Below, in pieces: positions 35,255 through 44,748 of a stretch of 64,000 nt of DNA. The stretch's first letter is position 1, and the number at the start of each line of letters is the position of its first letter. A program made the position numbers and the translations under genes. The notes below the pieces were generated by a model. That model saw nothing but the letters and a program-made list of their open reading frames with translations. It searched no databases and was not told where the DNA came from. The DNA is from an uncultured Erythrobacter sp. (GTDB taxonomy: Bacteria; Pseudomonadota; Alphaproteobacteria; Sphingomonadales; Sphingomonadaceae), in NCBI GenBank assembly GCA_947501005.1, contig CANMTU010000001.1:706501-770500 (forward strand), given 5' to 3'.

Positions 35255-38200
35255 TTGAACACGAGAGCATTCGCGCGGACCCTGCGCAGATCCATGACCG
35301 GCTGGACCCTTACCGGCCTGCTCGTCGGCATCTTGTTCTTCGTGATCAGCGCCTTCGCCGCCTATTCCAACCTGCGCACCATGCACGAGGACGAGGCGCA
35401 GATCCGCAGCACGCACGAGGTGCTGACGACGCTGGATGGCCTGCTTACGGCGACGCTTGATGCCGAAACCGGGCAGCGCGGCTATCTCCTGACCGGCGAG
35501 GCGGCGTATCTTGAACCCTATTTCGGCGGCGTCGATGCGGCGCGGCGCAACCTGACGAAGCTCGAAGCGCTTCGGCGCAGCGATTCGGTCCAGGCAGCCA
35601 ATCTCGAAGCCCTGCAATCGGTTCTTCGGCTGAAATTCCGGGAACTGGCGCAGACGATCGCCCTGCGGCAGAACGGGGGTGCGCAGCAGGCCGTCGATGT
35701 CATGCTGACCGATCGCGGCACCAACGCCATGGAGGATATTCGCCTTCAGATCGCCCAGCTGAAGCGGGAAGAACTGCGCGATCGGCAGGCGCGGGTCGGT
35801 GAATTGGCCTCGGCCTCGCGCCAGGCGGTGGTGAGTGCCCTGCTGACAAGCCTGATCGGCATAATCCTGACGATCGTCATCATCGCGATCCTTATCCGCG
35901 CCAACCGCGCCCGCGATCGGCAGCAATGGTTCCAGACCGCGCAGGTCGAACTGGCGGATGCCATGCGGGGCGAGAAGACCGTCCCCCATCTCGCGTCGGT
36001 CGTGCTGTCCTTCCTGGCCGAGAAGACCGGGGCGAGCGGCGGGGCCCTGTTCAAGGGCGAAAGCGGGACGTTCAACCGCGTGGCGACCGTCGGCGTGCCC
36101 GACGGTGCCGACGTGCCGACACGTTTCAGCCTCGGCGACGGCCTCCTCGGCAAGGTCGCGGCCGACGGGCAGGCAACGAACCTGTCCGATCTTCCGCCCG
36201 GCTATCTCACGATCGGCTCCGCCCTCGGCCGCGAGGTTCCGCGCCACCTCGTGATCGCCCCCGCATTCAGCGACGGGCAGGTCAACGCAGTCATCGAACT
36301 CGGCTTCTTCGAGGCGATCGACGATCGCGCGCTCGAACTGCTCGACCAGATTTCGGGCGGGGTCGGCATCGCCCTGCGATCGGCGCGCTTCCGCGAACGC
36401 TTGCAGGAAGCGCTGGCGGAAACGCAGCGCCAGGCCGCCGAACTGCAGGCGCAGAGCGAGGAGCTGCGCGTTTCCAACGAGGAGCTGGAGGAACAGGGCA
36501 ACGCGCTGAAGGAATCGCAGGCGCGGCTCGAATTGCAGCAGGTCGAACTGGAACAGACCAACACCCAGCTGGAAGAACAGGCCCAGACGCTGGAGGGGCA
36601 GCGCGACAAACTGGGCCGGGCGGCGGCCAACCTCGAACTGAAGGCGCGGGAACTCGAACAGGCCAGCCAGTACAAGTCGGATTTCCTGGCCAATATGAGC
36701 CACGAACTGCGCACGCCGCTCAACTCGCTGCTGATCCTGTCGAAGCTGCTGGCCGACAATCCGGAAGGCAATCTGAACGAAGACCAGATCAAGTTCGCGC
36801 GGACGATCGAATCCTCGGGCAACGATCTGCTGACCCTCATCAACGACATCCTCGACCTGTCGAAGATCGAGGCCGGTCATGTGGAGATCGAGGCGGCGCC
36901 GGTCTCGACCGAACGACTCGCCGCGGACCTGCGCAAGGTGTTCGAACCCGTGGCGCAGCAGCGCGGCCTCGATCTCGACATATCCGCCGGCGCCGACGTG
37001 CCGCGCTCCATCGAGACCGACCGGTTGCGGCTGGAACAGGTGCTGCGGAACCTGCTGTCCAACGCGATCAAATTCACCGAACAGGGCAGCGTCAGCCTGT
37101 CGATCGAAGCGGGGTCGCACGATACGATCGAACTGGCGGTGACCGATACCGGCATCGGCATCGCCGAAGCCCAGCGCGAGGCCATTTTCGAGGCATTCCG
37201 GCAGGCCGACGGCACAATCAGCCGCAAGTTCGGCGGGACCGGGCTGGGCCTGTCGATCTCGCGCGAGCTCGTGCGGTTGCTGGGCGGGACCATCCGCCTC
37301 GACAGCGAGATGGGCAAGGGCAGCACCTTCACTGTCACCATTCCGGTCGCCTACGATCCGGCCAAGGTCGCATCGCGCCAGCCGGCCCCGTCCGCCGCGA
37401 ACGAGACCGCGCCCCCTGCGCCGCCGCCCGCTCTGGCCAAGCCGGCCCCGACGCGGGAATTGCTGGACGACGACCGGGCAAACATCACCGAAGGCAAGCG
37501 CTCGCTCCTCGTGATCGAGGACGATCAGGCCTTTGCCGGCATCATGTGCGACCTATCGCGCGAGATGGGTTTCGCCTGCATCATCGCCGGCACGGCGGAA
37601 GAGGCGCTCGAACTGGCGCGGGAATACCTGCCCAGCGCGATCGTGCTCGATATCGGCCTGCCCGACCAGTCGGGCCTGACCGTTCTCGACCGGCTGAAAC
37701 ATCAGGACGAGACGCGGCACATCCCGATCCACGTCATCTCGGGCTCGGACCAGAGCAAGATCGCCCTCGCACTCGGCGCGATCGGCTTCCTTGGGAAACC
37801 CGCCCCACGCGAACAGCTGGCCGAAGTCCTTGCCGGGCTGGAGCAGAAGCTCGACGCGCGCATGCGGCGGGTGCTGATCGTGGAAGACGATGCGGTGCAG
37901 CGCGACGCGGTGGGCAAGCTGCTCGCCTCGCGCGATGTGGAGACCGTGGGGGTGGGAACCGCCGCCGAATGCCTCGACGAGTTGCGCGAGGGGGGGTACG
38001 ATTGCGTGGTCCTCGACCTGTCGCTGCCCGATGCGTCCGGCTTTTCCCTGCTCGAAACGCTCAGCAAGGATGGCGACGCGGCGCTGCCGCCGGTCATCGT
38101 CTATACCGGGCGCGACCTGTCGGCTGAGGAGGAGCAGCGCCTGCGCCGCTATTCCAGCTCGATCATCATCAAGGGTGCCAAGTCGCCCGAGCGTCTGCTG

Positions 38201-38683
38201 GACGAGGTTTCGCTGTTCCTGCACCGCGTCGTGTCGGACCTGCCCCCCGAACAGCGCCAGATGATCGAGAAGGCCCGCCACCGCGATGCCGCGCTGGAAG
38301 GCCGCCGCATCCTCATCGTCGAGGACGACGTGCGCAACGTCTATTCGCTGACCAGCGTGCTGGAACCGCGCGGGGCGCTCACTCGCATCGCCCGCAACGG
38401 ACAGGAGGCGCTCGACGCGCTGGCCGAAGCGTCGGAGGATGCGGACAAGCGCATCGACCTCGTCCTGATGGACGTGATGATGCCGGTGATGGACGGCCTC
38501 ACTGCCGTTCGCGCGATCCGCGCCGATCCCGACATGCGCAAGCTGCCGATCGTGATGCTGACAGCCAAGGCCATGCCCGACGATCAGGAGAAATGCCTTG
38601 AGGCGGGCGCTAACGACTACATGGCCAAGCCGATCGACGTGGACAAGCTGCTGTCGCTGGTGCGCGTCTGGATGCCCCGGTGA
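35255..38683 (+). CDS. Hybrid histidine kinase: CHASE3-GAF-kinase with three receivers
   Basis: This is a membrane kinase of 1142 residues from a TTG start. An ATG 39 bases later is an alternative start. There are two membrane segments at about 20-40 and 195-215 with a CHASE3 sensor between them, then a GAF domain (about 230-385) and a long Glu/Gln-rich coiled coil (about 390-475). The phospho-acceptor H483 is in MSHELRTPLN, followed by a HATPase domain with GGTGLGLSISREL. Three C-terminal receivers have phospho-acceptors D799, D921 and D1073. It is the first gene of an operon with CheR, CheB and a receiver-kinase, the arrangement of chemotaxis-like regulatory modules that lack chemoreceptors. 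Confidence 0.93.
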   Translation: MNTRAFARTLRRSMTGWTLTGLLVGILFFVISAFAAYSNLRTMHEDEAQIRSTHEVLTTLDGLLTATLDAETGQRGYLLTGEAAYLEPYFGGVDAARRNLTKLEALRRSDSVQAANLEALQSVLRLKFRELAQTIALRQNGGAQQAVDVMLTDRGTNAMEDIRLQIAQLKREELRDRQARVGELASASRQAVVSALLTSLIGIILTIVIIAILIRANRARDRQQWFQTAQVELADAMRGEKTVPHLASVVLSFLAEKTGASGGALFKGESGTFNRVATVGVPDGADVPTRFSLGDGLLGKVAADGQATNLSDLPPGYLTIGSALGREVPRHLVIAPAFSDGQVNAVIELGFFEAIDDRALELLDQISGGVGIALRSARFRERLQEALAETQRQAAELQAQSEELRVSNEELEEQGNALKESQARLELQQVELEQTNTQLEEQAQTLEGQRDKLGRAAANLELKARELEQASQYKSDFLANMSHELRTPLNSLLILSKLLADNPEGNLNEDQIKFARTIESSGNDLLTLINDILDLSKIEAGHVEIEAAPVSTERLAADLRKVFEPVAQQRGLDLDISAGADVPRSIETDRLRLEQVLRNLLSNAIKFTEQGSVSLSIEAGSHDTIELAVTDTGIGIAEAQREAIFEAFRQADGTISRKFGGTGLGLSISRELVRLLGGTIRLDSEMGKGSTFTVTIPVAYDPAKVASRQPAPSAANETAPPAPPPALAKPAPTRELLDDDRANITEGKRSLLVIEDDQAFAGIMCDLSREMGFACIIAGTAEEALELAREYLPSAIVLDIGLPDQSGLTVLDRLKHQDETRHIPIHVISGSDQSKIALALGAIGFLGKPAPREQLAEVLAGLEQKLDARMRRVLIVEDDAVQRDAVGKLLASRDVETVGVGTAAECLDELREGGYDCVVLDLSLPDASGFSLLETLSKDGDAALPPVIVYTGRDLSAEEEQRLRRYSSSIIIKGAKSPERLLDEVSLFLHRVVSDLPPEQRQMIEKARHRDAALEGRRILIVEDDVRNVYSLTSVLEPRGALTRIARNGQEALDALAEASEDADKRIDLVLMDVMMPVMDGLTAVRAIRADPDMRKLPIVMLTAKAMPDDQEKCLEAGANDYMAKPIDVDKLLSLVRVWMPR

Positions 38684-39507
38684 TGAGCGGCAGTATCGAG
38701 GATATCGAGATCGAGCTGCTGCTCGACGCGATCTATCGCAAGTTTCACTACGATTTTCGCAATTATGCCCGCGCCTCGATCAAGCGCCGGCTGTTGCACG
38801 CGAAGGCGAAGTTCGGGTTCGACAGCATCTCGGCGCTGCAATCTGCGGTGCTGCACGACGAGACGATGCTGCCGCAACTGCTCAACTACCTGACCGTGCA
38901 GGTGAGCGAGATGTTTCGCGATCCTTCCTATTTCCGCGCTTTGCGCGAAAAGGTCGTGCCTCATCTGCGCACCTACCCATCCTTAAAGGTTTGGGTGGCA
39001 GGGTGCAGCAACGGCGAGGAACTGTATTCGCTGGCTATCCTGTTCGCGGAAGAAGGCCTGACCGAACGCACGATGTTCTACGCGACCGACATCAACCCCG
39101 CCGCCTTGCGGGCGGCGCAGGCGGGGGTGTACCCGCTCGACCGGCTGCGCCTGTTCACCGAGAACCACCAGCTTTCCGGCGGGCGCTCCTCGCTGTCGGA
39201 ATACTATACCGCGAATTACGATCGGGCAGTGTTCGACAAGTCCCTGCGCGAACGGACCGTTTTTTCCGATCATAGTCTGGTCACGGACGCGGCGTTCGGT
39301 GAAATGCACTTGATCTCCTGCCGCAACGTATTGATTTATTTCGATCGCGATTTGCAGGATCGCGCGGTAGGCTTGTTCGGGGAATCGCTCACGCGGGGCG
39401 GTTTCCTGGGCATCGGTTCGCGGGAAAGCCTGCGGTTCTCGGCCCATGCCGATTTGTTTTCCGATTTCGTGATGGAAGAAAAGATCTACCGGAGGAAAGC
39501 GCGATGA
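38683..39507 (+). CDS. cheR: CheR-type protein-glutamate methyltransferase
   Basis: This is a 274-residue SAM-dependent enzyme that methylates glutamates in signalling proteins. The N-terminal CheR helical domain (YRKFHYDFRNYARASIKRRL, described by its basic face) is followed by the Rossmann domain with VWVAGCSNGEELYSLAI and ISCRNVLIYF, both family hallmarks. The ATG at 38683 shares a base with the kinase stop. No chemoreceptor or tetratricopeptide domain is attached, so the target may be the sensor kinase itself. It overlaps cheB by 4 bases. Confidence 0.9.
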   Translation: MSGSIEDIEIELLLDAIYRKFHYDFRNYARASIKRRLLHAKAKFGFDSISALQSAVLHDETMLPQLLNYLTVQVSEMFRDPSYFRALREKVVPHLRTYPSLKVWVAGCSNGEELYSLAILFAEEGLTERTMFYATDINPAALRAAQAGVYPLDRLRLFTENHQLSGGRSSLSEYYTANYDRAVFDKSLRERTVFSDHSLVTDAAFGEMHLISCRNVLIYFDRDLQDRAVGLFGESLTRGGFLGIGSRESLRFSAHADLFSDFVMEEKIYRRKAR

Positions 39508-40067
39508 ACCCGCGCGCAATCGTCATCGGGGCGTCGGCCGGCGGGGTCCAGGCCCTGTCGCAGGTGCTGCCCCATTTGCCGGCCGATCTTGCGGTTCCGG
39601 TGTTGGTGGTCGTCCACATCCCGCCCCGCAAGGACAATGCGCTGGTCGATCTGTTCGCGCGCAAATGCCAATTGCCGGTCAAGGAGGCGGAGGACAAGGA
39701 AACCCTCGCGCCCGGCACGATCTATTTCGCCCCGCCGGACTATCACCTGCTGGTGGAGACGGAGGCCACTCTGGCGCTCTCTTCCGACGAGACGGTTAAC
39801 CATTCCCGGCCCGCGATCGACGTGTTGTTCGAAACGGCGGCCGATGCCTTCGGTGAGGGGCTGATCGGCATCGTCATGACCGGCGCCAACCAGGATGGCG
39901 CCCGGGGCCTGATGGCCGTGTGCGAGGCAGGGGGCGCGGCAATCGTGCAGGACCCCGCCTCCGCCGAGGTCGCGACGATGCCCGCCGCCGCGCTGGCCGC
40001 CTGCCCGTCTGCCCGGATCGCGGCGCTGGGCGACATGGCGGCCCAGCTGGAAACGATGCTCGGATGA
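39504..40067 (+). CDS. cheB: CheB-type methylesterase, catalytic domain only
   Basis: This is a 187-residue protein-glutamate methylesterase that would remove the methyl groups added by the adjacent CheR. The catalytic triad is seen as S11 in GASAGG, the His in VVVHIPPRK and the Asp in TGANQDGARGL. The N-terminal receiver present in classical CheB is missing, so control by phosphorylation must come from elsewhere, perhaps from the receivers of the neighbouring kinases. It is coupled by overlaps on both sides. Confidence 0.92.
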   Translation: MNPRAIVIGASAGGVQALSQVLPHLPADLAVPVLVVVHIPPRKDNALVDLFARKCQLPVKEAEDKETLAPGTIYFAPPDYHLLVETEATLALSSDETVNHSRPAIDVLFETAADAFGEGLIGIVMTGANQDGARGLMAVCEAGGAAIVQDPASAEVATMPAAALAACPSARIAALGDMAAQLETMLG

Positions 40068-41236
40068 TGGTCGATCCCGTCAAATTCCTGCTGGTGGACG
40101 ATCTTCCCGGCAACCTCCTCGCGCTGGAGGCCTTGCTGCGGCGCGACGGACTGGTTCTGCACAAGGCCGGCAGCGGCGAGGAAGCTCTCGAACTGATGCT
40201 GCACAACGAATACGCGCTCGCGCTGCTCGACGTGCAGATGGCGGGGATGGACGGGTTCGAGCTTGCCGAGATCATGCGCGCGAACGAACGGTCGCGCCAT
40301 GTGCCGATCATCTTCGTTACCGCCGGCACGGCCGATGCGTCGCGAAGGTTTCGGGGATACGAGGCGGGGGCGGTCGATTTCATCCAGAAGCCGATCGAGG
40401 CGGATGTCCTGCGCTCGAAAGCCAATGTCTTCCTCGACCTTTATCAGCAGCGCCGCCAGCTCGTCGCCCAGCGGGACGAGATGGCCTTGCTCACCGCCGC
40501 ACTGCAGGCCGCGGATCGCCAGAAGAACCGGTTCCTGGCGGTTCTCGCCCATGAATTGCGCAATCCGATCGCGGTGCTGTCGTCGGGGCTGAACATCCTC
40601 GACCGGGCGAAGGAGGGCATGGATGCGGATCAGGTGCGCGCCACCATGCGGCAGAACCTCGCCCATGTGACCCGACTGGTCGACGACCTGCTCGACATCA
40701 ACCGGATCGAACAGGGGAAGATCTCGCTGAGGAAGGAGACGCGGCAGCTGGAACAGTTGCTGCCCTTGGCGCTGGAGTTGGTGATGCCGGCGATCGCGGC
40801 GGCCAATCACCAGCTGCTGGTCGAGGATCAGGCCGAAGCCATCACGCTCGACGTCGATCCCGCCCGGTTCGTGCAGATCGTCAGCAATCTCATCGGCAAT
40901 GCCGCGCGCTACACCCCCAGAAACGGCGAAATCAGGGTGCGCACCGGCACGAAACGCGGTTTTGCCGTCATCGAGATATCCGACAACGGCGTCGGCATCG
41001 CACCCGACCATCAGGCGCGAATCTTCGAGATGTTCGAACAGTCCGATACCGGCCTCGGCATCGTGGGCGACGGTCTCGGCATCGGGCTGGCACTGGTCAA
41101 GCAGCTGGTCGAGCTGCATGGCGGCGAGATCGAATTGCAGAAAAGCTTGCCGGGCGAGGGCAGCACGTTCGAGGTGCGCCTGCCGCTGCCCGGTTCGGGC
41201 GAGGCGCCGCGACCGCATGCGGGCGTTCCTGCCTAA
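40064..41236 (+). CDS. Receiver-histidine kinase
   Basis: This is a soluble protein of 390 residues with a receiver first (phospho-acceptor D56 in ALLDVQMAG, Lys in DFIQKPIE). A short helix follows, then the HisKA domain with H163 in LAHELRNPI and a HATPase domain with GDGLGIGLALVKQLVELHGG. The reversed order (receiver in front of kinase) lets the kinase be driven by an upstream phosphodonor, plausibly the large CHASE3 kinase. The start ATG at 40064 overlaps cheB; 40067 is also possible. It is the last gene of the four-gene operon. Confidence 0.9.
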   Translation: MMVDPVKFLLVDDLPGNLLALEALLRRDGLVLHKAGSGEEALELMLHNEYALALLDVQMAGMDGFELAEIMRANERSRHVPIIFVTAGTADASRRFRGYEAGAVDFIQKPIEADVLRSKANVFLDLYQQRRQLVAQRDEMALLTAALQAADRQKNRFLAVLAHELRNPIAVLSSGLNILDRAKEGMDADQVRATMRQNLAHVTRLVDDLLDINRIEQGKISLRKETRQLEQLLPLALELVMPAIAAANHQLLVEDQAEAITLDVDPARFVQIVSNLIGNAARYTPRNGEIRVRTGTKRGFAVIEISDNGVGIAPDHQARIFEMFEQSDTGLGIVGDGLGIGLALVKQLVELHGGEIELQKSLPGEGSTFEVRLPLPGSGEAPRPHAGVPA

Positions 41237-41329
41237 CGGCTTGATCTTCGCCCGTCCTGCTTTAGAACGCTGGGTTCCCCCACCGCGTTACCATCATCGG
41301 TTTTCATACCGAACGAGAGGCTTTTCATC

Positions 41330-43000
41330 ATGCCGTCCGAACGCGATCACCGGATCGCGCCGCCACTTGTCGATCTGCCGATCTCCATTGCGGATCGCGG
41401 CTTCTACGACGGCCTGAGCCGGCAGGTCACAATTCCCGCCAAGATCATCGTCACGCTGCTGATCGTCTGGGCGATCTTCTTTCCGGTCAATGCGGCGGAA
41501 ACCCTCGATGCGGTGAACCGCTCGATCATCCGCGATTTCGCCGGCTGGTACATCTATCTGGTCGCGGCCATCGTGGCGGTCTGCCTGGCGCTCGCGGTCA
41601 TCCCTTCGACCGGCAGGCTGCGGATCGGGCTGGACGACGAGAGGCCGGAATTCTCGCGCCTGTCGTGGTTTTCCATGCTGTTCGGCGCCGGCATCGGGAT
41701 CGGCATGCTGACCTATGCCGTGGGCGAGCCGATGGCCCATTTCGCCAACAATCCGGCCATCATCCAGGGCGCGGCCGCACCGCTTTCGGCCGAGGCGGTT
41801 CCGTCCGCCTATCTCTATACCTTTCTGCACTGGGGCATCGCCGCCTGGGCGACCTATGCGCTGGTCGGCCTGGCGATCGGCTATGTCGCCTATCGCCGCG
41901 GCCTGCCGCTGACCATCCGTTCGGCCCTCGCGCCGATCTTCGGCCGCACCATGTCGGGCTATGCCGGCCATATCGTGGATGTCGTCGCGGTGGTGGCGAC
42001 CTTGCTCGGCGTGGCGGTGACCATGGGGCTGGGGGTAGAGCAGTTCATTGCCGGCGCCGCGCGGCTGGGCGCGGCGGACTGGTTGCTCGATGCCGATGGA
42101 ACCTCGTCGGCGCTGGCCATCATCGTCTCGCTGATCGTGCTGGTGGGCGCCTCCACCGCCAGCGCCCTGTCGGGGGTGGGCAAGGGGATCAAATGGCTGT
42201 CGAACATCAATCTCGTATTGTCCTTCGCCTTGCTCGCCCTGTTCCTGTTCGCCGGGTCGGGCCTGTTCGGGCTTGAAGTGCTGGGCCGGGGCATCGTGAA
42301 ATACTGCGTCGAAGTCGTGCCGACGACGCTGACGCATTTCATGGCCGACGGCACCGTGCTGGGCGAGGCGCTGTCGCAATGGCAGCTCGACTGGACGGTG
42401 TTCTATTGGGCGTGGTGGATCGCCTTCGCGCCGTTCGTGGGCATGTTCGTGGCGCGCATCTCGCGCGGGCGGACGATCCGCGAATATGTGCTGGGGGTGA
42501 TCCTCGTGCCCTCACTGCTGTGCTTCGTTTGGATGGCGCTCGCCGGCGGCACGGCGATCTTCCTCGAACTCAACGGCGCGGCGGGGGGCAGCATCGTAAC
42601 GGCGCCCATTTCCGACCAATTGTTCGCGACCCTTTCGGTCATGCTCGGGCCGGTTGCGATGATCCTGGTGACCGGCCTCGTCGTAGTCCTGCTGATCACC
42701 TATCTCATCACTTCGGCCGACAGCGCGATCCTGATCGTCAACACGATCAACGGGGCCGGGGTGACCGAGGGGCAGCGCCGCCGGCATATCCTGTTCTGGG
42801 GCGCGGCGCTGGCCTTCATCGTGGGCAGCATGCTCATCCTCGGCGGGATCGACGCCATCCGGGTGACGATGATCATCGGCGCCCTGCCGTTCTCCTTCGT
42901 CACGGGCCTGATGGTGGTGGCGATCGTCAAGGCGATCGTGTTCGATCTCATCCGCGTATCGCAAGGCGTGCCGGTCACGACTGACGGGTTCGGACCGTAA
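41330..43000 (+). CDS. BCCT family transporter (betaine/choline/carnitine type)
   Basis: This is an inner-membrane symporter of 556 residues with about twelve segments. The glycine stretch SMLFGAGIGIGMLTYAVGEP and the family signature WTVFYWAWWIAFAPFVGMFVARIS (given by position at about residues 350-375) are diagnostic. The GAGIGIG motif suggests proton- or sodium-coupled uptake in the betaine/choline branch. No substrate-binding Trp box can be judged with certainty. The gene has its own short promoter region and a GAGAGG ribosome-binding site. Nothing nearby catabolises betaine, so osmoprotection is the simplest role. Confidence 0.92.
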   Translation: MPSERDHRIAPPLVDLPISIADRGFYDGLSRQVTIPAKIIVTLLIVWAIFFPVNAAETLDAVNRSIIRDFAGWYIYLVAAIVAVCLALAVIPSTGRLRIGLDDERPEFSRLSWFSMLFGAGIGIGMLTYAVGEPMAHFANNPAIIQGAAAPLSAEAVPSAYLYTFLHWGIAAWATYALVGLAIGYVAYRRGLPLTIRSALAPIFGRTMSGYAGHIVDVVAVVATLLGVAVTMGLGVEQFIAGAARLGAADWLLDADGTSSALAIIVSLIVLVGASTASALSGVGKGIKWLSNINLVLSFALLALFLFAGSGLFGLEVLGRGIVKYCVEVVPTTLTHFMADGTVLGEALSQWQLDWTVFYWAWWIAFAPFVGMFVARISRGRTIREYVLGVILVPSLLCFVWMALAGGTAIFLELNGAAGGSIVTAPISDQLFATLSVMLGPVAMILVTGLVVVLLITYLITSADSAILIVNTINGAGVTEGQRRRHILFWGAALAFIVGSMLILGGIDAIRVTMIIGALPFSFVTGLMVVAIVKAIVFDLIRVSQGVPVTTDGFGP

Positions 43001-43030
43001 GACTTGCCATGCGGTCGTGCCCCCGCCGCC

Positions 43031-43369
43031 TCAGGCGAGGCGCGCACCGTCCGGCACCCCGTCCCCCGGCGCGGCGAGGACGATGCGGCCCTCCCGGTCG
43101 GGAAATCCCAGCACCAGCACTTCGGACAGGAACGGCCCGATCTGGCGCGGCGGCAGATTGACCACCGCCATCACCTTGCGTCCGACGAGATCGGCCGGTT
43201 CGTACAGCGCGGTTATCTGGGCGGAGCTTTTCCTCGTCCCGATGTCCGGTCCGAAATCCACCACCAGCTTGATCGCCGGGCGGCGCGCTTCGGGAAAGGG
43301 TCGGGCATCGATCACGGTGCCGCAGCGTATGTCGAGCTTTTCGAAATCGTCGATCGTCGCAATGGTCAT
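43031..43369 (-). CDS. csaA: CsaA-like tRNA-binding (OB-fold) protein
   Basis: This is a 112-residue OB-fold protein of the CsaA/tRNA_bind family, proposed to act as a chaperone or to bind tRNA. The motifs FEKLDIRCGTVIDA at the start, KLVVDFGPDIGTRKSSAQI in the middle and VNLPPRQIGPFLSEVLVLGF near the end match the family closely and the length is normal. It lies between a plus-strand transporter gene and a divergent MFS gene with short gaps of about 30 and 65 bases. Confidence 0.92.
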   Translation of the reverse strand: MTIATIDDFEKLDIRCGTVIDARPFPEARRPAIKLVVDFGPDIGTRKSSAQITALYEPADLVGRKVMAVVNLPPRQIGPFLSEVLVLGFPDREGRIVLAAPGDGVPDGARLA

Positions 43370-43434
43370 GGCACGGGTCTAACAGCGGCGGGCGGGACTG
43401 TCGAAACCTGCGCGATCCGGGTAAAGCACGAAAA

Positions 43435-44664
43435 ATGTTCGCTTCCCTCGTCTCGGTCCGCACGCTGCTCGTCGCCATCTTCGTCATCATGGCGGGGAGC
43501 GGCTTTCTCTCGACGTTGGTTTCCGTCCGGCTCGAGGCGGCGGGCACGCCCGCGTTTGCGATCGGCATGGTCGCCGCGGCGTATTTCGCCGGGCTAACCA
43601 TCGGATCGCTGCGGGTGCCGCGATTGATCGCGCGGGTCGGCCACATCCGGTCCTTCGCCGCCTTCGTCTCGATCTTCTCGGCGAGCGGGCTGGCCTATTC
43701 CATCACCATGTCCGCCCCGTTCTGGGGGATACTGCGCCTGATCGACGGGTTCATGATGGCCGGCGTATTCGTGTGCCTGGAAAGCTGGCTCAACCGGCAG
43801 GCGAGCGCCCGGACCCGCAGTTCGATCCTCGCGGCCTACATGATCGCGCTGTATGGCGGGCAGGCGCTGGGCCAGTTCCTGCTCAATCTCGGCGCGGAAC
43901 GGCCCAGCCTGCCGTTCGTGATCGCGGCCATCCTGCTGTCGCTCTCGGTCGTGCCGGTGGTCCTCACCCGGATCGATCAGCCGGTGATAGAGGAGAGCGC
44001 GCCGTTCTCCCTCAAGCAGCTTTACAACGCCTCCCCTCTCGGCGTGATCGGGGTTCTGACGACCGGCGCGATCCTGGGGGCGTTCTATGCGCTGGGCGCT
44101 GTGTTCATCCAGCGGCTGGGCATGGGCCTGGCGCAGGTCGCGTTCTTCACCTCCTGCGTGATCGGGGGCGGGGTGGTGCTGCAATGGCCGCTCGGCATGC
44201 TGTCCGACCGGTTCGACCGGCGCACGGTCATCGTCGGCTGCATGCTCATCGTGCTGGCGGTCAGCATCTCGCTGGCCCTGTTCGCCGAGCCGCGGCCGCA
44301 ACTGTTCGTGCTGGGCGCGCTGTTCGGCGGTTTCGCCTTCGCCCTCTATCCACTGTGCGTCGCCCACTCGAACGATCACCTGACCGAGGAGCAGCAGGTG
44401 GGGGCGAGCAGCGGCCTCGTGCTGACCTACTCCGCCGGCGCGATCGCAGGGCCGATGATCGGATCGGCGGGCATGCAGGCCTTCGGGGTGCAGGGCCTGT
44501 TCGGAACGATCGCGGTCATCGCGTTTGCCGGGGTCACCTTCGCCCTGTGGCGCACCATCGTGGGCAAACGGGTCAGCGCGGCAGATCAGGGGGCGTTCCA
44601 GCCCTTTCCCCGAACCACCCCGATGTTCGCGGTGCCCGAGCCGGACGAGCGCAACGGTTCGTAA
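43435..44664 (+). CDS. MFS transporter (YcaD-like)
   Basis: This is a 409-residue carrier with twelve hydrophobic segments and the MFS loop motif GMLSDRFDRRTVIV between segments, plus RLIDGFMMAGVFVCLESWLNRQAS as in the YcaD branch of uncharacterised permeases. The C-terminal tail is hydrophilic. No substrate is known for this branch. The gene starts 65 bases from the divergent csaA-like gene and is separated by about 85 bases from the GST gene. Confidence 0.88.
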   Translation: MFASLVSVRTLLVAIFVIMAGSGFLSTLVSVRLEAAGTPAFAIGMVAAAYFAGLTIGSLRVPRLIARVGHIRSFAAFVSIFSASGLAYSITMSAPFWGILRLIDGFMMAGVFVCLESWLNRQASARTRSSILAAYMIALYGGQALGQFLLNLGAERPSLPFVIAAILLSLSVVPVVLTRIDQPVIEESAPFSLKQLYNASPLGVIGVLTTGAILGAFYALGAVFIQRLGMGLAQVAFFTSCVIGGGVVLQWPLGMLSDRFDRRTVIVGCMLIVLAVSISLALFAEPRPQLFVLGALFGGFAFALYPLCVAHSNDHLTEEQQVGASSGLVLTYSAGAIAGPMIGSAGMQAFGVQGLFGTIAVIAFAGVTFALWRTIVGKRVSAADQGAFQPFPRTTPMFAVPEPDERNGS

Positions 44665-44748
44665 CGCGCGCTTTCGCGCCGGTGCGGGGCTTGCTTTCAC
44701 GCCCGCGTCGGGGCCACAAGCGGACGGATCGCGATAGGAGGAACCGTT

